A stretch of DNA of 64,000 bases from Chimonanthus salicifolius (taxonomy: Eukaryota > Streptophyta > Magnoliopsida > Laurales > Calycanthaceae): assembly GCA_013350335.1 (NCBI GenBank), contig CM023539.1, forward strand, positions 30,800,631-30,864,630. The letters run 5' to 3'. The number at the start of each line of letters is the position of its first letter. Positions within the stretch are counted from its first letter, which is position 1. The notes under the pieces were generated by a model. The model did no database searches and was not told the origin of the DNA. It saw nothing but the letters and a program-made list of their open reading frames with translations. A program made the translations under genes and the position numbers. This document shows positions 11,626 through 24,221 of this stretch, one piece after another.

Positions 11626-11663
11626 CTCAACGGCTACGAAGTTCAAATTTTATAGCCGTTAAG
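11626..11663 (+). promoter_or_regulatory. Pair of MSA-type G2/M promoter motifs
   Basis: The MSA consensus bound by plant MYB3R factors is YCYAACGGYYA. At 11626-11636 the + strand has ctcaacggcta (10 of 11). At 11653-11663 the - strand has cttaacggcta (10 of 11, same mismatched position). Both retain the AACGG core. The pair faces inward about 400 bp before the KIN-5 start codon and just upstream of a probable 5' leader. Plant kinesin-5 genes are known to peak at G2/M. Assignment as the working element is inference. Confidence 0.6.
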
Positions 11664-11768
11664 TGGAATAAAAGAGTTCAAAAGGATATAAACACTCTTT
11701 TTCCTCATTTCCGCATTTTCATACACAAATCACTGCCTCAAAGGAAAAAGAAAAGGATAGAACGAAAG

Positions 11769-12043
11769 GTAATCCGAGAAAGAGAGAGATTTCAATCGAA
11801 TCTTTTCCTGATTCTTCGTATACAGGAATCCCAATATCCCTTCATTTTGTCAGATCTTTTCTTGTTCATCATATATGTACGTTTGATTACAAATCTCGGT
11901 TTGGTTTTTCATGTTTGAATATGAGTCATTTTACGTTTTTTTTCTTCCTTTTCCCCTTTCGGACTAGAATTGAGGCACATGTTTATAGTGTGATTGGATT
12001 TAATCTTTCTTTGAACTAATTTTGCCCAAAATTCTGATTACAG
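11769..12043 (+). other. Probable 5'-UTR intron of KIN-5
   Basis: A convincing acceptor (attctgattacag, ending 12043) sits 18 bp before the start codon. A reasonable donor is aag|gtaatccg at 11769. Splicing would remove the stretch around a 118-codon ORF (11562-11918) that has no recognisable domain. The donor choice is tentative; the acceptor is firmer. Confidence 0.45.
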
Positions 12044-12061
12044 ACCTGTTCAGCACAGATC

Positions 12062-15000
12062 ATGGCATTTACTCCAGATCAGAGGAAAACTGGATCTACA
12101 GTTTCATCATCTTTATCATCCCCATTTCAAACGCCTCGCACTGAAAAGCGGCGTAAAGAACTTAGATGGACAGATGGGAACTCAAATCGGCAGGACAGAG
12201 AAGGAGAGGTTAATGTGCAGGTGCTGCTAAGATGCAGGTTGGGTTGGCACATCTTTCTCTCTTTACTTTAACCATTTGCATTTGGGCCTTTTAGCTTATT
12301 ATTTATTTATTTCACAGTTACACTTTCTTCTTTGTTTTCCTTTATTTTTACTTGTCCAATGTGTACAACCTTTGATGAATGGGTTATTCCCAAATAACCC
12401 CTTAAGCCTCTATGTTATTGAATATGTAATTACTTCCTTGAGTTATCTAAATTCTAAAATCCAATAATTAGCTCTCATTGTCAAATATCTATCACCATTC
12501 CAGCCACCCCCAACAAAATCCCAGCTATTTTCAAGTAAAATGTTTAGGTTTACCCTTCTTCAAAATTGTAGAAAGTGCCCCATTTATTGTAATATCACCA
12601 TTTCATTTCTAGAAACCATCACCCACTTAGAATATTTGATAACGACCCTATTGTAGCATAAAAACAACTTAATATCACTGCATCTAGAACTGTGATAAGC
12701 GTAACGACCCCACCAGGTATAAGTTGGGCTTAATGGGTGGCACTTGATGGGCCTATATCTCAAAGAGGATGTCAGTAGGAGTACATTTCTCCGAAGTAGC
12801 CATCTCAACATCCCAACTTCTAAAAATTTCTGAAAATGAGATCAATTCATGGATGGCTAGCATACATCTCATTAGATCAATAACTAGCATCGCTCAATGG
12901 GTGTGTTTGTCTGTCAAGGAAATCTGTTTGAGCAATTGAACCCGTTGTGTACCTCATGTCATGTCTTTCAAGTTGTTATGATATCTACATTACAAGCTTG
13001 AGTTCCTTGTAAAGCAGGGTCTCACCTGATTTGACAGTGTGGCAGTAATAGTTTGGGGATTTGAGCATCATGGGAGTGTGATAGAAACTGTTTGTGCATA
13101 TAAATGCAATATTTCTTTATGTGTAATGTAGAATGCTAGTGATTAAGATTTACTATTCCTTTTAGAACCCTTGATATGACTGAAGTGCAACAAATAATTG
13201 GTTTATACTACCAGGCCATTATCTGATGATGAACAAAGATCGAATGTCCCAAGAGTTCTATCATGCAATGAGCAAAAAAGAGAAGTCATTGCTTTCCAAA
13301 GTATAGCCAATAAGCAAGTAGAGAGATCGTTCACCTTTGATAAGGTACATCACTTTCTTTTCCTTCATGATTGTGACAATTTTTTATAGTGGAACTTTAT
13401 CATTTTCTTCTTTAAATTATTTGGTGCAGGTCTTTGGGCCAAAAGCACAACAAAGATCAATATATGATCAAGCCGTTTCACCTATTGTCAGTGAAGTCCT
13501 TGAAGGTTTTAATTGCACTGTCTTTGCGTACGGGCAAACAGGCACAGGGAAAACATACACAATGGAGGGTGAAATGAGAAACAAGGTATCTTTATTTTTG
13601 TTGAAATATGCACTATTTATGGTTAAAGTGGTAACTCTTCCTTCATTGTGACACAACGTGATGTATCTCATTCAATCTAGAGTGGAGAGTTGCCTGTTGA
13701 TGCTGGTGTAATTCCAAGAGCAGTTCGCCAAATCTTTGAAACATTGGAAGCACAAAATGCTGACTATAGTATGAAAGTGACTTTCTTGGAGCTCTACAAT
13801 GAAGAAATAACTGATTTATTAGCTCCTGAAGATTGTATCAAATTTGGGGATGATAAACAAAGGAAACCTGTTTCCTTAATGGAGGACGGGAAGGGAGGTG
13901 TGGTTGTAAGAGGTCTACAAGAAGAAATTGTTTATAGTGCAAATGAAATTTACAATATCTTGGAAAGAGGATCTGCCAAAAGGCGCACAGCTGATACCTT
14001 GTTGAACAAGCATAGCAGGTAATATTTTTTTTATGTATATTGATGCCATGTCCAAAGGAATGAAGAAATTTAACGAAATGAACTGTGGTTTGTTGTTGTA
14101 GTCGCTCTCATTCTATATTCTCCATAACCATCCATGTCAAAGAAGCAACTATTGGAAATGAAGACCTCATAAAATGTGGCAAGCTTAATCTTGTAGACCT
14201 AGCTGGCTCAGAGAACATTTCTAGATCAGGTGCACGAGAGGTATGCAGTATCATGTAACACAATCTTCAATAGTCTACATTCCACATGATCTTGGCTCCA
14301 ATTGCAATTATCCGTTTTACTTTGAAAACTCTAAATTGCAACTCTCTCTTAATCAATCCGTATCTATCCATCTGCCAGCATGTATCTTTTGTGGCTGCAT
14401 TTCATCACAAGAGATTTTCAATGTTTTTGTTGGTGTTGATTGTGTATTAGAGGAGTAATCCTATTAATTTTTTCAATTGTTGAGTGCAGAGGGAACTGAT
14501 AGAAGTGCTATAATTAAACATTCACCTTTGTATACGAACTGGATTCTACTTCTCTGATATCACCATTTTATGGACATTTTTATTATTTTTAAGGTTGAAA
14601 ACTTGAAATAGTTATTAGGATAGGTGGTTGGTGACTATGGATGTTTTTCTAATGCAACATTTTGCCCTGATCATTAATGGTTGGACTTGTTACTCTTAAC
14701 TTAGGCATCAGAGCTTGTGATACCATCCATCTTGATATGATCGTTCCTATTGTATAATTTCTTTTTGCATGCTAAAATTTTACAAATGGGCACAGTGTTA
14801 TCATTTGTGCCATGTCTATTGAAGTGTAGAAAAAACATTCACCTATCTATCCATCTGCCAGAATGTATCTTTTGTGGCTGCACTTCATCACAAGAGATTT
14901 TCAATGTTTTTGTTGGTGTTGTTTGTCTATTAGAGGAGTAATCCTATTAATTTTTTCAATTATTGAGTGCAGAGGGAACTGATAGAAGTGCTATAATTAA

Positions 15001-18000
15001 ACATTCACCTTTGATATGAACATCAATGGTTGGCCTTGTTACTCTTAACTTAGCCATCAGAGCTTGTGATACCAGCCATCTTGATATGATTGTCCCTATT
15101 GTATAATTTCTTTTTTCATGCTAAAATTTTACAAATGGGCACAGTGTTATCATTTGTGCCATGTCTATTGAAGTGCAGAAAAAACATTCACCCCTATCTA
15201 TCCATCTGCCAGCATGTATCTTTTGTGGCTGCACTTCATCACAAGAGATTTTCAATGTTTTTGTTGGTGTTGTTTGTCTATTAGAGGAGTAATCCTATTA
15301 ATTTTTTCAATTATTGAGTGTAGAGGGAACTGATAGAAGTGCTATAATTAAACATTCACCTTTGTATAAGAACTGGATTCTACTTCTCTGATATCACCAT
15401 TTTATGGACATTTTTATTATTTTTAAGGTTGAATAGTATGGATGTTTTTCTAATTCAACATTTTGCCCTGATCATCAATGGTTGCCTTTGTTACTCTTAA
15501 CTTAGGCATCAGAACTTGTGATACCATCCATCTTGATATGATTGTTCCTATTCTATAATTTCTTTATGCCATGTCCATTGATTGAAGTGTAGAAAAAACT
15601 TTGTTCTGTGTAAATGAATTTCCAGAGTCGTGCAAGGGAGGCAGGAGAAATCAATAGGAGTCTACTCACCCTTGGACGTGTGATAACTGCACTTGTGGAA
15701 CATTCTGGTCATATACCTTACAGGTTTGTACTGGCATTCTTTCTATCATAGCTGTTTGCAACTTATTTGAATTGACAATGTTCATTCTGTTCTCACTTTT
15801 CACCTACTTTAAGCAGAGATAGTAAGCTCACGAGATTATTACGAGACTCTTTGGGTGGGAGAACTAAAACTTGCATCATAGCAACAGTGTCTCCAGCTGC
15901 CCATTGCCTGGAAGAAACCTTAAGCACTCTTGATTATGCATGTCGTGCTAAGAACATCAGAAATAAACCAGAGGTTTAAACTTTTGATTATTTCACCTTT
16001 GCAAGTTTGTAGTGTAACTACTTCATCTTTCTCTATTTGTTAAATATTTCCAGTCCTATATTTGCAGGCAAACCAAAAAATGTCCAAGTCTGTGCTGCTC
16101 AAAGATCTTTACATGGAAATTGAAAGAATGAAACAAGGTGATTTTCATGTTTAATTTTGTAAGTAGTGTTCGAAAAGCTGTTCAAAACTAATACATGTTC
16201 TGATTCTCGAATTTAACTCCAAACAGATGTACGAGCTGCAAGGGAAAAGAATGGTGTTTACATTCCCCATGAAAGATTTGTCCTTGAACAGGCTGAGAAG
16301 AAGGTTAGTTCTGATGATGCAATTCAATTAGCAACTTGTGTTTGGTGATTTGGACCATTCATTTGATAAGCAGTGCCTGAAGTATCTCCTTATGGTTGTT
16401 CTTAACTATTCAATTCGCACCTATTTGTTATAATGAGAAGAATCTACCCTCAAAAATCTTCATAGGAAAATATGGTTCAAAGGTGTCTTTTCCTTTTGTT
16501 TCATTGTCGGCTGAGCGTTTCAGCTTACCTCATATTCACTATTACTTTGTAACCTTCACAAGATTTTGTAAATTCTTTCTAATTTGCTATGTTTGCGAAA
16601 ATTTCACACATCATTCAGGCCATGACTGAGAAGATAGAACACTTGGAGGTTGATCTGGATCTCAGGGGAAAGGTATAATTCTCAAACAGTGCATTTCTGT
16701 TTATAGTTCAGTATCCACTTATCTGAGCATGCTGTACAAATGAGTGTGTTATTTGGCAGGAACGTAATACATTTCAAGAACTCTACCTTACTGAAAAGGA
16801 AAAAATTCTGGATTTGGAAAGTGAACTTAAGGAATGCAGAGTAAGTAATACAGCAGTGAAATGGTTTACTGCTTATGTTCTCTGCACGTGCAATTAATTT
16901 TGATCTTTGAAAACCATCTTATTGTCAGAAAAATATGGAGAGCACTACCATGGCCCTACGAGATCTTCAAGAGAATCACAGGATAACAAATTTGATGTTG
17001 AGGGAAAAGGAATACATCATTTCAAATCTACGGCATTCAGGTAGCATAATCAACCATTTCATCTCTTTCATATAATGACGGAAGTATTTATTTATCATTG
17101 TGTGTCAACAGAGAATTCTTTACTCGAGCAGGCAAAGGAGCTGCACACTGATCTTCAGATTGCATCCGAGGATATTACAGCACTTCTCTCCAAAATAGGT
17201 TTGTATTTACTGCAGCAGCACTCAAAATCACTGCTAATAAATTTGAAATCTAGAAGCTAACAGTGGGTGGAATGTATACATTGATACATTGAGAGCGTGG
17301 TGCTTCTCCTTCTAGATGATTGTTTCATGCATGTTTGTGTATATACGTATACATATAATGTGAATCTTTTGTGGGGCCCAAAACAACTTGGAGGAGAAAA
17401 ACAGGGGGTACCAAAAGAGAACCAGCTTGAATTGAGTAACTTTTTAGTCCAATAGTGAGCAAGTTTGAATTATGTTGATGAGATTGTAGCAAAATAAGTG
17501 TGCTTTATGCTGAACACTTTAAAAATTGTGGGATTGATTCATTTCAAACCAAAAAGGGAAGTAGCTTGCATAGAGATCAATGGTTTTAGTCCAATAGTGA
17601 GTGTAAGTCTGAATTGACTGAATCGAGTTGACAAAATTGTAGAACAATTGATAAGTCCTTTACACTACATACTATAAAAATTGCAGGATTGAGTCAATGG
17701 TTTTTTTTTTTGGTTGAAAGGTCAAAAATATCAAATTAGCAATGTAAACTCTTATTATGTTACAGACTTTCTGAGTTTTTTAATCAAACAATAAGTTTAA
17801 CTTTGAATGGAGTTTTAACCCAAGCTCCTGGCACAATTAGAGTTTAACTTTGTAGGATTGAGTTATTTTCTTCACCATTTCAAACAAAAAACGAAAAATG
17901 GAGTGGAGGGGCGTCAGCTCCACATGGTTAGTTAGGTTAAGGCATAGCAAAAATCACCTTGCAACTCCACTTTTTTATCTTCTCTCGGAAGGGTACAAAT

Positions 18001-21000
18001 ATCATTTTAGCCAATAAAACATGGTACCCTCACCATGCTTTAGGATTGGATTCTAAAAATATTTAGGTTAAGGCACATTATGGTTCTAAATGAGCCATTT
18101 TGAATTCTATTGCAAATCCACTAATTCTGGGTTTTTGAGAAAACTTTGACAGTACCTATTGAATTTCACTAAAATATTATGCCAAATCCATAAATCTTAT
18201 GTTTTGGGAATTTTGTAACATGCAGTTCATACTTATACTGGATATAAACAAATCGATCTACACATACCTGTGCAACTTTGGTCCTGTTTGAATGGTTCTC
18301 AATTGATTTATTTTTTTTTATCTTCTTCAGATCACAAAGACAAGATGGAAATGAAAAACCAAGGGTTGGTTCTTACTTTTGGGTCTTATCTTGATCATGG
18401 TTTAAAAAGCTTACACAAAACAGTTGTTGGATCGATTTCTCAACAGAATCAAAACCTAAGATCCATGGAAGAGACTGTTTCTACATTCATTGCAAGTAAA
18501 CATGAGGTAAAAAAAATGTGCTTGGCAGTAATATCATTTTTTGGCTAATATGTAATCAGCTCAATCAATTCATAACTTTTAAATTGGTTTCTCTCAGGCT
18601 AACAGAATCTTGGATCTAAGGATTGGAAAAATTAGAGACACGTATACCTTAGGAATTGACACCATGAAGGAGCTCGCTGATTCATTACAAAGAGGATCTT
18701 CCTCAAACCTGGAACAGTTGAAGCTAATGATACTTTCTCAGACAATGGCTGTAGAGCATGTATGTATTGAAAGAAATATTTTTTTGGTAATATGTTTCTG
18801 TTTATGAATTATATCATTTACAGATGGGATTTCCTGTGCCATTTGCAGTTTTTGGTCACTGCAGTATCAGAAGCTGAGCATGTTCTTCATGATATTCAGA
18901 ACACTCTTGCTAAACAAAAACAGCTGCTGACTTTGTCCACTTTACAACAAGAGAAGGTGCAGTTTATCATATAAATCTGATGCTTGAAAAACTTTCTATC
19001 TTTTACTCAACAAAAATTTAAGAATTTTGTGGTCATGTTAATGGTTTGCAAATGTTATCATTTTCCCTTGCAAATCATATCAGCACGATAACTGACATTT
19101 ATTTTCTTGAAAGTGGTTTGTTGTGTTTAGGTGGGTTTCCTTTTTGGGCACCACTAATTATCAAAGTTTAAGTTTTGAGTCAAGTCTTATGCAGGACTCA
19201 GGAACTAAAGGAATTCTCAGAAACATAGGAATGGACCAAATCAGCTGATATACATATAGGACTAGTGCTTTCAAAGTTCATTTTTCTCTATTTTTCTTTT
19301 CCCATTTCAAATTTGAAAATGGTAAAGGAGTGTATTTTTCACATTTTATTTTCATCTTTTCAAGGAATTCATTTGAGCTTCAAATCCATGGTTCATCATC
19401 ATTCATTGTCTTCTTCTTTCAAGCACACTTGTGGGTTTTTCTCATAAATGGTATTTTTATTTCATCTTTTGTGCTTTAAAAGTGTAGGGACAGTGGTATT
19501 TCATAAAGACTGATTTGTTAACTCCACTTTCTACATTCAACATTTTGCATTGCATTGTTCTGCTATCTAAACATAATCACACCTTTTAATTGTACCTTTT
19601 AAGCTTAAGAACGCTTTCATTTTTTCAGATTTTTTTTTTTTTTCATGATTTTATGATGCTGAGTTTGGTCCCATACTGAGTATTCATTCACCATTATCCT
19701 GGTTGAACACAATATTATCATCTCCAGACACTTTTGAATATTGCTTTCTGGGAAACCACAGGAATATTCATTTTTGAATATTGCTTTTGGGAAACCACAG
19801 GGACTGCAAAGGAGTTTGGAGTCAACACAAGTGATATCAAAGGCAACAACTGACTTCTTCAATGACATTTATGATCGTGCTTCTAAGCTTACAATGATTC
19901 TTGATGCAAATCAATTAGAAAGTTCTCGCCAATTAGAAGACTTTGGGAAATTATTTGAGGTCAAAGCTATTCTTATTAATGTTCTGTATTTCAAAACATT
20001 AGGATGCAGTAGTGCTGATAAATTGACTTTTCTTTCATACAGGAAGCATCTGCTAGAGAGGAGAAACTGGCCGCTGAAAAAATTGCTGCAATATTAGCTA
20101 CTTTGGCTTCAACCAAAACAAATATTGTTAGTAAATCTGATTAACTGAAATATATTATTTACAGCCATTTCAGAAATGGATTTTGCATTTGACTGTTATT
20201 ATTGTAAGTAGGTGAAAGAAGCCTTGAGAAAAATGAACAACACAAGCATTGAAGAGAAGAGACTGCTACAAAATGAGTTGTTTGGCATGCAGCAAGTCTC
20301 TACGGATGCTAGAAAGGAGTGGAATGCATACATAGAAAAAGTGGAAGTCCAGTTCCAGGAAGACACATTCTCAGCAGCCGATGCAAGTGCTACCATGGAA
20401 AAGAATATCCTAGACTGGTAAAAAGCCGGAAGTCTTTTTGAGCTCTGTAATTTCATTCTAAACCATCTTCAATAATCTGTATCATGCCTTGTCGGCTGTC
20501 TTTTAGAGGTCTCTTTAGGCAGCATGAAACCATCTCCTAATCTGTTTCTAGTTATCTGCACAGCCTCCCTTCATTTTCTCTTCTCCTATTGCATTTTAGG
20601 ATTTATTTTTCCCTCTTGTAGAGAATTTTCTGCCGTTTTGTCCGTCTTTTTTCTTGTGAGAGCCGATGTACACATCTTTTGCCCAACTCCCAGCGTGGCG
20701 CAAGCTCTATATATTAGTGCGGACAGTATATTTGCTCTGTTAAATATTTTTCCAGAAATACATTTTTTTTTTACTTAGATGCTGCAATCACTAAAAGACC
20801 AAATGGATTTCAACATTTCAATGCTTGCTCTTGATATACAGCACAAACAAAGTAGATTATTCTAGACAACATTGGGAAATTGCTCAGTTATCCATTGATC
20901 ATCTCAACGAGGGGAGTATTGCAGATATTGAATGCACAGTGGAGTAAGTACTTTCCATTATATTAGACAATGTATTGAAATTATCCATTGATCATCATCT

Positions 21001-21693
21001 CAATGTTTTCTTTTCCACATTTCATTCTTTTTATTTTTTCTTTTTTTTCTTTTTTTGGCAGAAAAAGCATCTGTGCAAATCAAACCATACTCGATGAATT
21101 AGCATCCTTCTCCTCATCTACTACTTTGAAGGTCAATGCTGGAACCTCTGATCTTTATACTACCATTAACGGTAATTTTATTTGCTTGTTCTTTCATTTT
21201 GTCCAAGGAAGTGATAGTGTACTTGCATATTAAGAATACACGCTTGCAGATTCACTTTTGTTGGACCATGAAGCCAAAAAGGATATAGAGTCCATTTCGA
21301 CTGCATGCTTTTGTCAGCTTAATGAAATGCAAGGCAAACACATTGAAAATATAACCAATATCAGAAGCCAGGCAGACAAATGCCTCAGAAAGGATTACAT
21401 GGTAAGCTCAACCTATAATCCACCATTTCTCTTCTCCACCACCAGCTTTTCTAAAACCTTTGCTTGATACTACTGATTTTTAGGTTGATCAATCAACTGG
21501 TACAACAAGAAAACAAGCAATTACAATACCCAGTTTGGCATCCATTGAGGAATTGAGGACACCTTCATTTGAGGAACTTGTGGCAAAAATGAATTCAGAA
21601 GTGAACAGACCAAAATTGGGACAATCAGAAATCAAGCAGCAGAGGCAGCTGACACTACTGTCAACAAGATCTCCTCTCACAGAAGCCAATTGA
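12062..21693 (+). CDS. KIN-5: Kinesin-5 (BimC/Eg5-type) mitotic motor, 23 coding exons
   Basis: Plus-end microtubule motor; the family forms bipolar homotetramers that slide antiparallel spindle and phragmoplast microtubules. Exons: 12062-12237, 13215-13344, 13430-13585, 13681-14018, 14102-14240, 15626-15723, 15817-15973, 16068-16137, 16227-16303, 16619-16672, 16760-16840, 16929-17040, 17112-17198, 18331-18506, 18598-18759, 18849-18956, 19801-19959, 20043-20126, 20212-20417, 20842-20943, 21062-21171, 21250-21401, 21484-21693. All introns are GT-AG. The joined frame is 3144 nt (1047 aa), normal for plant kinesin-5. Visible: VQVLLRCRP at the motor start; P-loop GQTGTGKT 137-144; switch I NKHSSRSHS 263-271; switch II DLAGSE 299-304; then a helical stalk; a C-terminal BimC-like box [10 protein letters not shown] with a candidate CDK Thr at 1004; end RSPLTEAN. 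The start was chosen by the family-like Ser/Thr-rich N-terminus. All catalytic motifs are intact. Paralog (A-D) not assigned. Confidence 0.93.
14361..15600 (+). repeat. Tandem repeat expansion in KIN-5 intron 5
   Basis: Three copies of one unit start at 14361, 14844 and 15195 (tatctatccatctgcc...). Spacing is 483 bp then 351 bp, because the middle copy lacks about 130 bp (cggattctacttctc...ggatgttttt region). The third copy runs to about 15600, close to the exon 6 acceptor. Copies are very similar, implying recent duplication. Each contains pseudo-acceptor-like tgcag sequences, but the exon 5-6 junction at 14240/15626 keeps the motor frame. Confidence 0.8.
17199..18330 (+). other. KIN-5 intron 13 (1132 bp), no insert recognised
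   Basis: The intron between KIN-5 exons 13 and 14 has donor gtttgtat and acceptor tcttcttcag. It is AT-rich. I see no element ends or second gene; two partly similar stretches (ccaatagtgagcaagtttgaat at about 17450 and a variant at about 17590) look like a small internal duplication. Confidence 0.6.
19731..19800 (+). repeat. 39-bp duplication giving two in-frame acceptors before exon 17
   Basis: The segment tttgaatattgcttt(c/t)...gggaaaccacag is present twice, ending at 19761 and 19800. Both copies end in a usable cag. Using the first adds exactly 39 nt with no stop, inserting [13 protein letters not shown] after the Lys that ends exon 16. The second acceptor gives the family-typical sequence (EKGLQRSL). 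Confidence 0.7.
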
Positions 21694-22145
21694 GTGACAT
21701 TTATGGCTGCTTATGTCATCTGATTCGACCAAGAGAAATAATATAATGGCTAGAAGCAGCAATTCTTAGATGGACCAAACTCCAGTATGGTTCTTTCGGT
21801 AGGGTGAGAGAGCAGAGATGATGCAACTTGCTCATCAAGTATAGTTTGTAGTTTATGGAATCTAGCTGAAGATTACATGATTCTAGTCAAGAGAACATAA
21901 TGAATAGTTTGTAGCCTTTTCATTTTAGAAATATACTCGAATAGTTTGTTGTAGCCTTTGTCATTTTAGAAATATAATCGAATAGTTTGTACCCTAATCA
22001 TTTTAGAAATGTAATATCAGGTGTTTGTAGTTTGCATTGTGATTGGAAATGGAACATAATGAATAGTTTGTAACCTTTTCATTTTAGAAATGTAATATCA
22101 GGTGTTTGTAGTTTGCGTTCTAATTGGAAATGGAACGTTTGATTT
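21694..22145 (+). other. KIN-5 3' region with short tandem repeats
   Basis: Downstream of the stop are repeated blocks of gaatagtttgta(g/a)cc...cattttagaaat (four times between about 21900 and 22100), and a larger duplicated segment aacataatgaatag...aatatcaggtgtttgtagtttgc. These lie in or just beyond the likely 3' UTR. The poly(A) site is not defined. Confidence 0.55.
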
Positions 22146-22765
22146 TGGAGAAAACATGGTGAACAATGCCATGGTTTAAGTGGGTCTTCACTTGAACATG
22201 ATCAGTTGTAGGACACATACCAATTCTTATATTCAAAGTTATGCATAGGGTCAGATGAACCTACCAAAGGATTAACGATGATGTGTCTAATTTTCTTTTT
22301 CTTTTTCTTTTTCCATTTTCAATATTTGAAGATTTAGAAAATGTCCAGTTTATTTCTCTTTTAACAAAGCAACGGTAGAAAAGTAATTATAACTCTTAGT
22401 TTCCAAAACACCCAAGGCCTGTCCCTCAGTAGCATGGCTTTAAATATCAAACTCGGTCTTTGACTCGACAGAAACAGAGTCTAAATTGCATTAGCCAAGC
22501 CGTGTCATAACTCATAACAAGACTCAATTGTATCAGATAGTACCTAGTCTGAGTCAACGTGGATTCAAGCTTCCCCATGGTATATAATTTTAAAAAATTT
22601 AAGATTATATAATTTTAAAAATTACACTAATATTTTGAATGGTTTATATATTTTGAGTGAAAAGCATAAGGTGCAACTCATAATATGACAGTAAGACTTC
22701 TCAAAATTTCATTGTCGAAGTTTCTTTAAAGATTTGTTCTATTTAAAATGTAAACAAAGCAAAGG
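22146..22765. other. Intergenic, nothing recognised
   Basis: AT-rich sequence between the KIN-5 3' region and a MITE. No ORF over 60 codons looks coding. Confidence 0.5.
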
Positions 22766-22775
22766 TGGCATAGCC

Positions 22776-23122
22776 CAATGTCACAAATATCTCTGATATT
22801 TTTAACTTTACCATGTTTTCTGTAAAATACTAATTGCCATTAATATCCCGAGATTTATCGACACTGTGGTAAATTCCCAGTAAATACTTGATAAAATCAC
22901 ATTAAAAATGCAATAAATGGTAATATTGCTATAATATCATGATAAAGTTCCTGGTTTTAATTTTTTTATTAATATTTTATTTTATTAAAACTTTCATTTA
23001 TTATATTTTTATCATTTTTAAATATTACATTTTTCATGAGAATTTCACGTTAATTTCAGAATTTAAAAATATACCGAGATTACCAATTGTCATTAACATC
23101 TTGAGAACGGCATTTGTGACAA
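22776..23122. mobile_element. AT-rich MITE with 10-bp target duplication (Mutator-like)
   Basis: The perfect direct repeat tggcatagcc flanks the element (22766-22775 and 23123-23132). Just inside, tgtcacaaat (22779-22788) faces its exact complement atttgtgaca (23112-23121), forming short terminal inverted repeats. Size 347 bp, no coding potential. A 9-10 bp duplication points to the Mutator superfamily; the family is inferred. Confidence 0.65.
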
Positions 23123-23132
23123 TGGCATAGCC

Positions 23133-24033
23133 TAGAACTATCTAAACTCTCCCAATTATGATTTTAAAATTTTATATTTTTTAAAATATAAAAAAAACCT
23201 TCAAGTTGAGGTATTTAAAATGTAATTTTTATATAAATAAGTACGCTTTGACATGCTAGCCTATTGCATGAGCAACCTTGTTCACAGCAGTTTCAAGGAT
23301 GGATCTTTGATCTTCTTTTGTGGCCTGTCAATTTGGCTTCTTTTCCATCGAGTTCTCCTTGGGCCTGCATAATGATTTTCTTTTTGAGGCAGCTTGCCTC
23401 CCCCATTTTTTGTAATTATTTTTTAGGATTTTCTCCCCTTTGAATGACATCTTACCCAACATTCAAAAAAAAAAAATTCAATCATTCTAATATGATGTTA
23501 AAATGTAGACTTGTTAAATAAGAAAAAGAAATTATATAGTGCTCAACAACTTTTAGTCAAGGATAATTGTTTTAAGCCATCAAAAAAATATTCAATAGTT
23601 AAAAATCTTCACTTAAGATCAGGTGATTAACAATGTTTATGGGATCATGTAGAATTGCAATTAATATTATAGATTAATATAAAATTAGTTTTTTTTTTCA
23701 TTTTTGTTAGAAACTAGAAAGTCCTTTCATTTAGATATGAGAGAAACAAAACATAATAGAAAGTTCTAGCAGCAGCATACATAATATATACGTACAAACA
23801 AAAGCATAGACTAAGATCCTATTCAGTCATCAATGATGATGATATCATCTTCTGGAAGCATTTTTCCTTTTTCCTTTGGATCCATCCATCGGATCACAAC
23901 TGGAAGTGGATGCAGTGATTTGAGTGGCAGGGGGAGCAAGTGCTTCTCACTTGACAAATGGCTGCATAGGAGGAACCTTGTCAGGAAAAGGAATGTCTTC
24001 TATAAAACTGAACTTCCCATGGATTATTTGTAT
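23133..24033 (-). pseudogene. Intergenic DNA ending in a degraded coding-like segment (split by copia insertion)
   Basis: Most of 23133-23820 shows nothing. From about 24033 down to 23823 the - strand reads as plausible protein but with breaks: one frame gives EDIPFPDKVPPMQPFVK then a stop, then EALAPPATQITAS...GSKGKRKNAS; another ends PEDDIIIIDD. Across the copia insertion, 29590-29502 reads RFLKKSFPYSHQLEDF on the - strand. This suggests a decayed host exon disrupted by the transposon. I do not recognise the protein. Confidence 0.35.
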
Positions 24034-24038
24034 GAGCA

Positions 24039-24221
24039 TGTAAAATTAACACGGGATTTCTTGTCTCTCGTGTGTTATGAGAGAAGAAAAGAAGTATTGT
24101 ATTAATAGAGAAGATTACAAGAGAGAAATATGGAAGGGAATATACAATTATGAAAATAAAATAAATACAAAATCAACTCCTTCAATTAACAATGCTTAAT
24201 TGAAGGAGGTCAACTCTAATA
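24039..24221 (-). repeat. 3' LTR of the copia element
   Basis: 183 bp, matching 29319-29501 with about 10 differences. The element-strand polypurine tract (complement of ctccccctcaagg, 24222-24234) abuts it. Confidence 0.9.

Noticed and set aside
11562..11918. 118-codon ORF before KIN-5
   Set aside because: It spans the right TIR end, the promoter motifs and the likely 5' leader/intron of KIN-5. No domain is recognisable, and it ends before a strong acceptor used by the kinesin leader.
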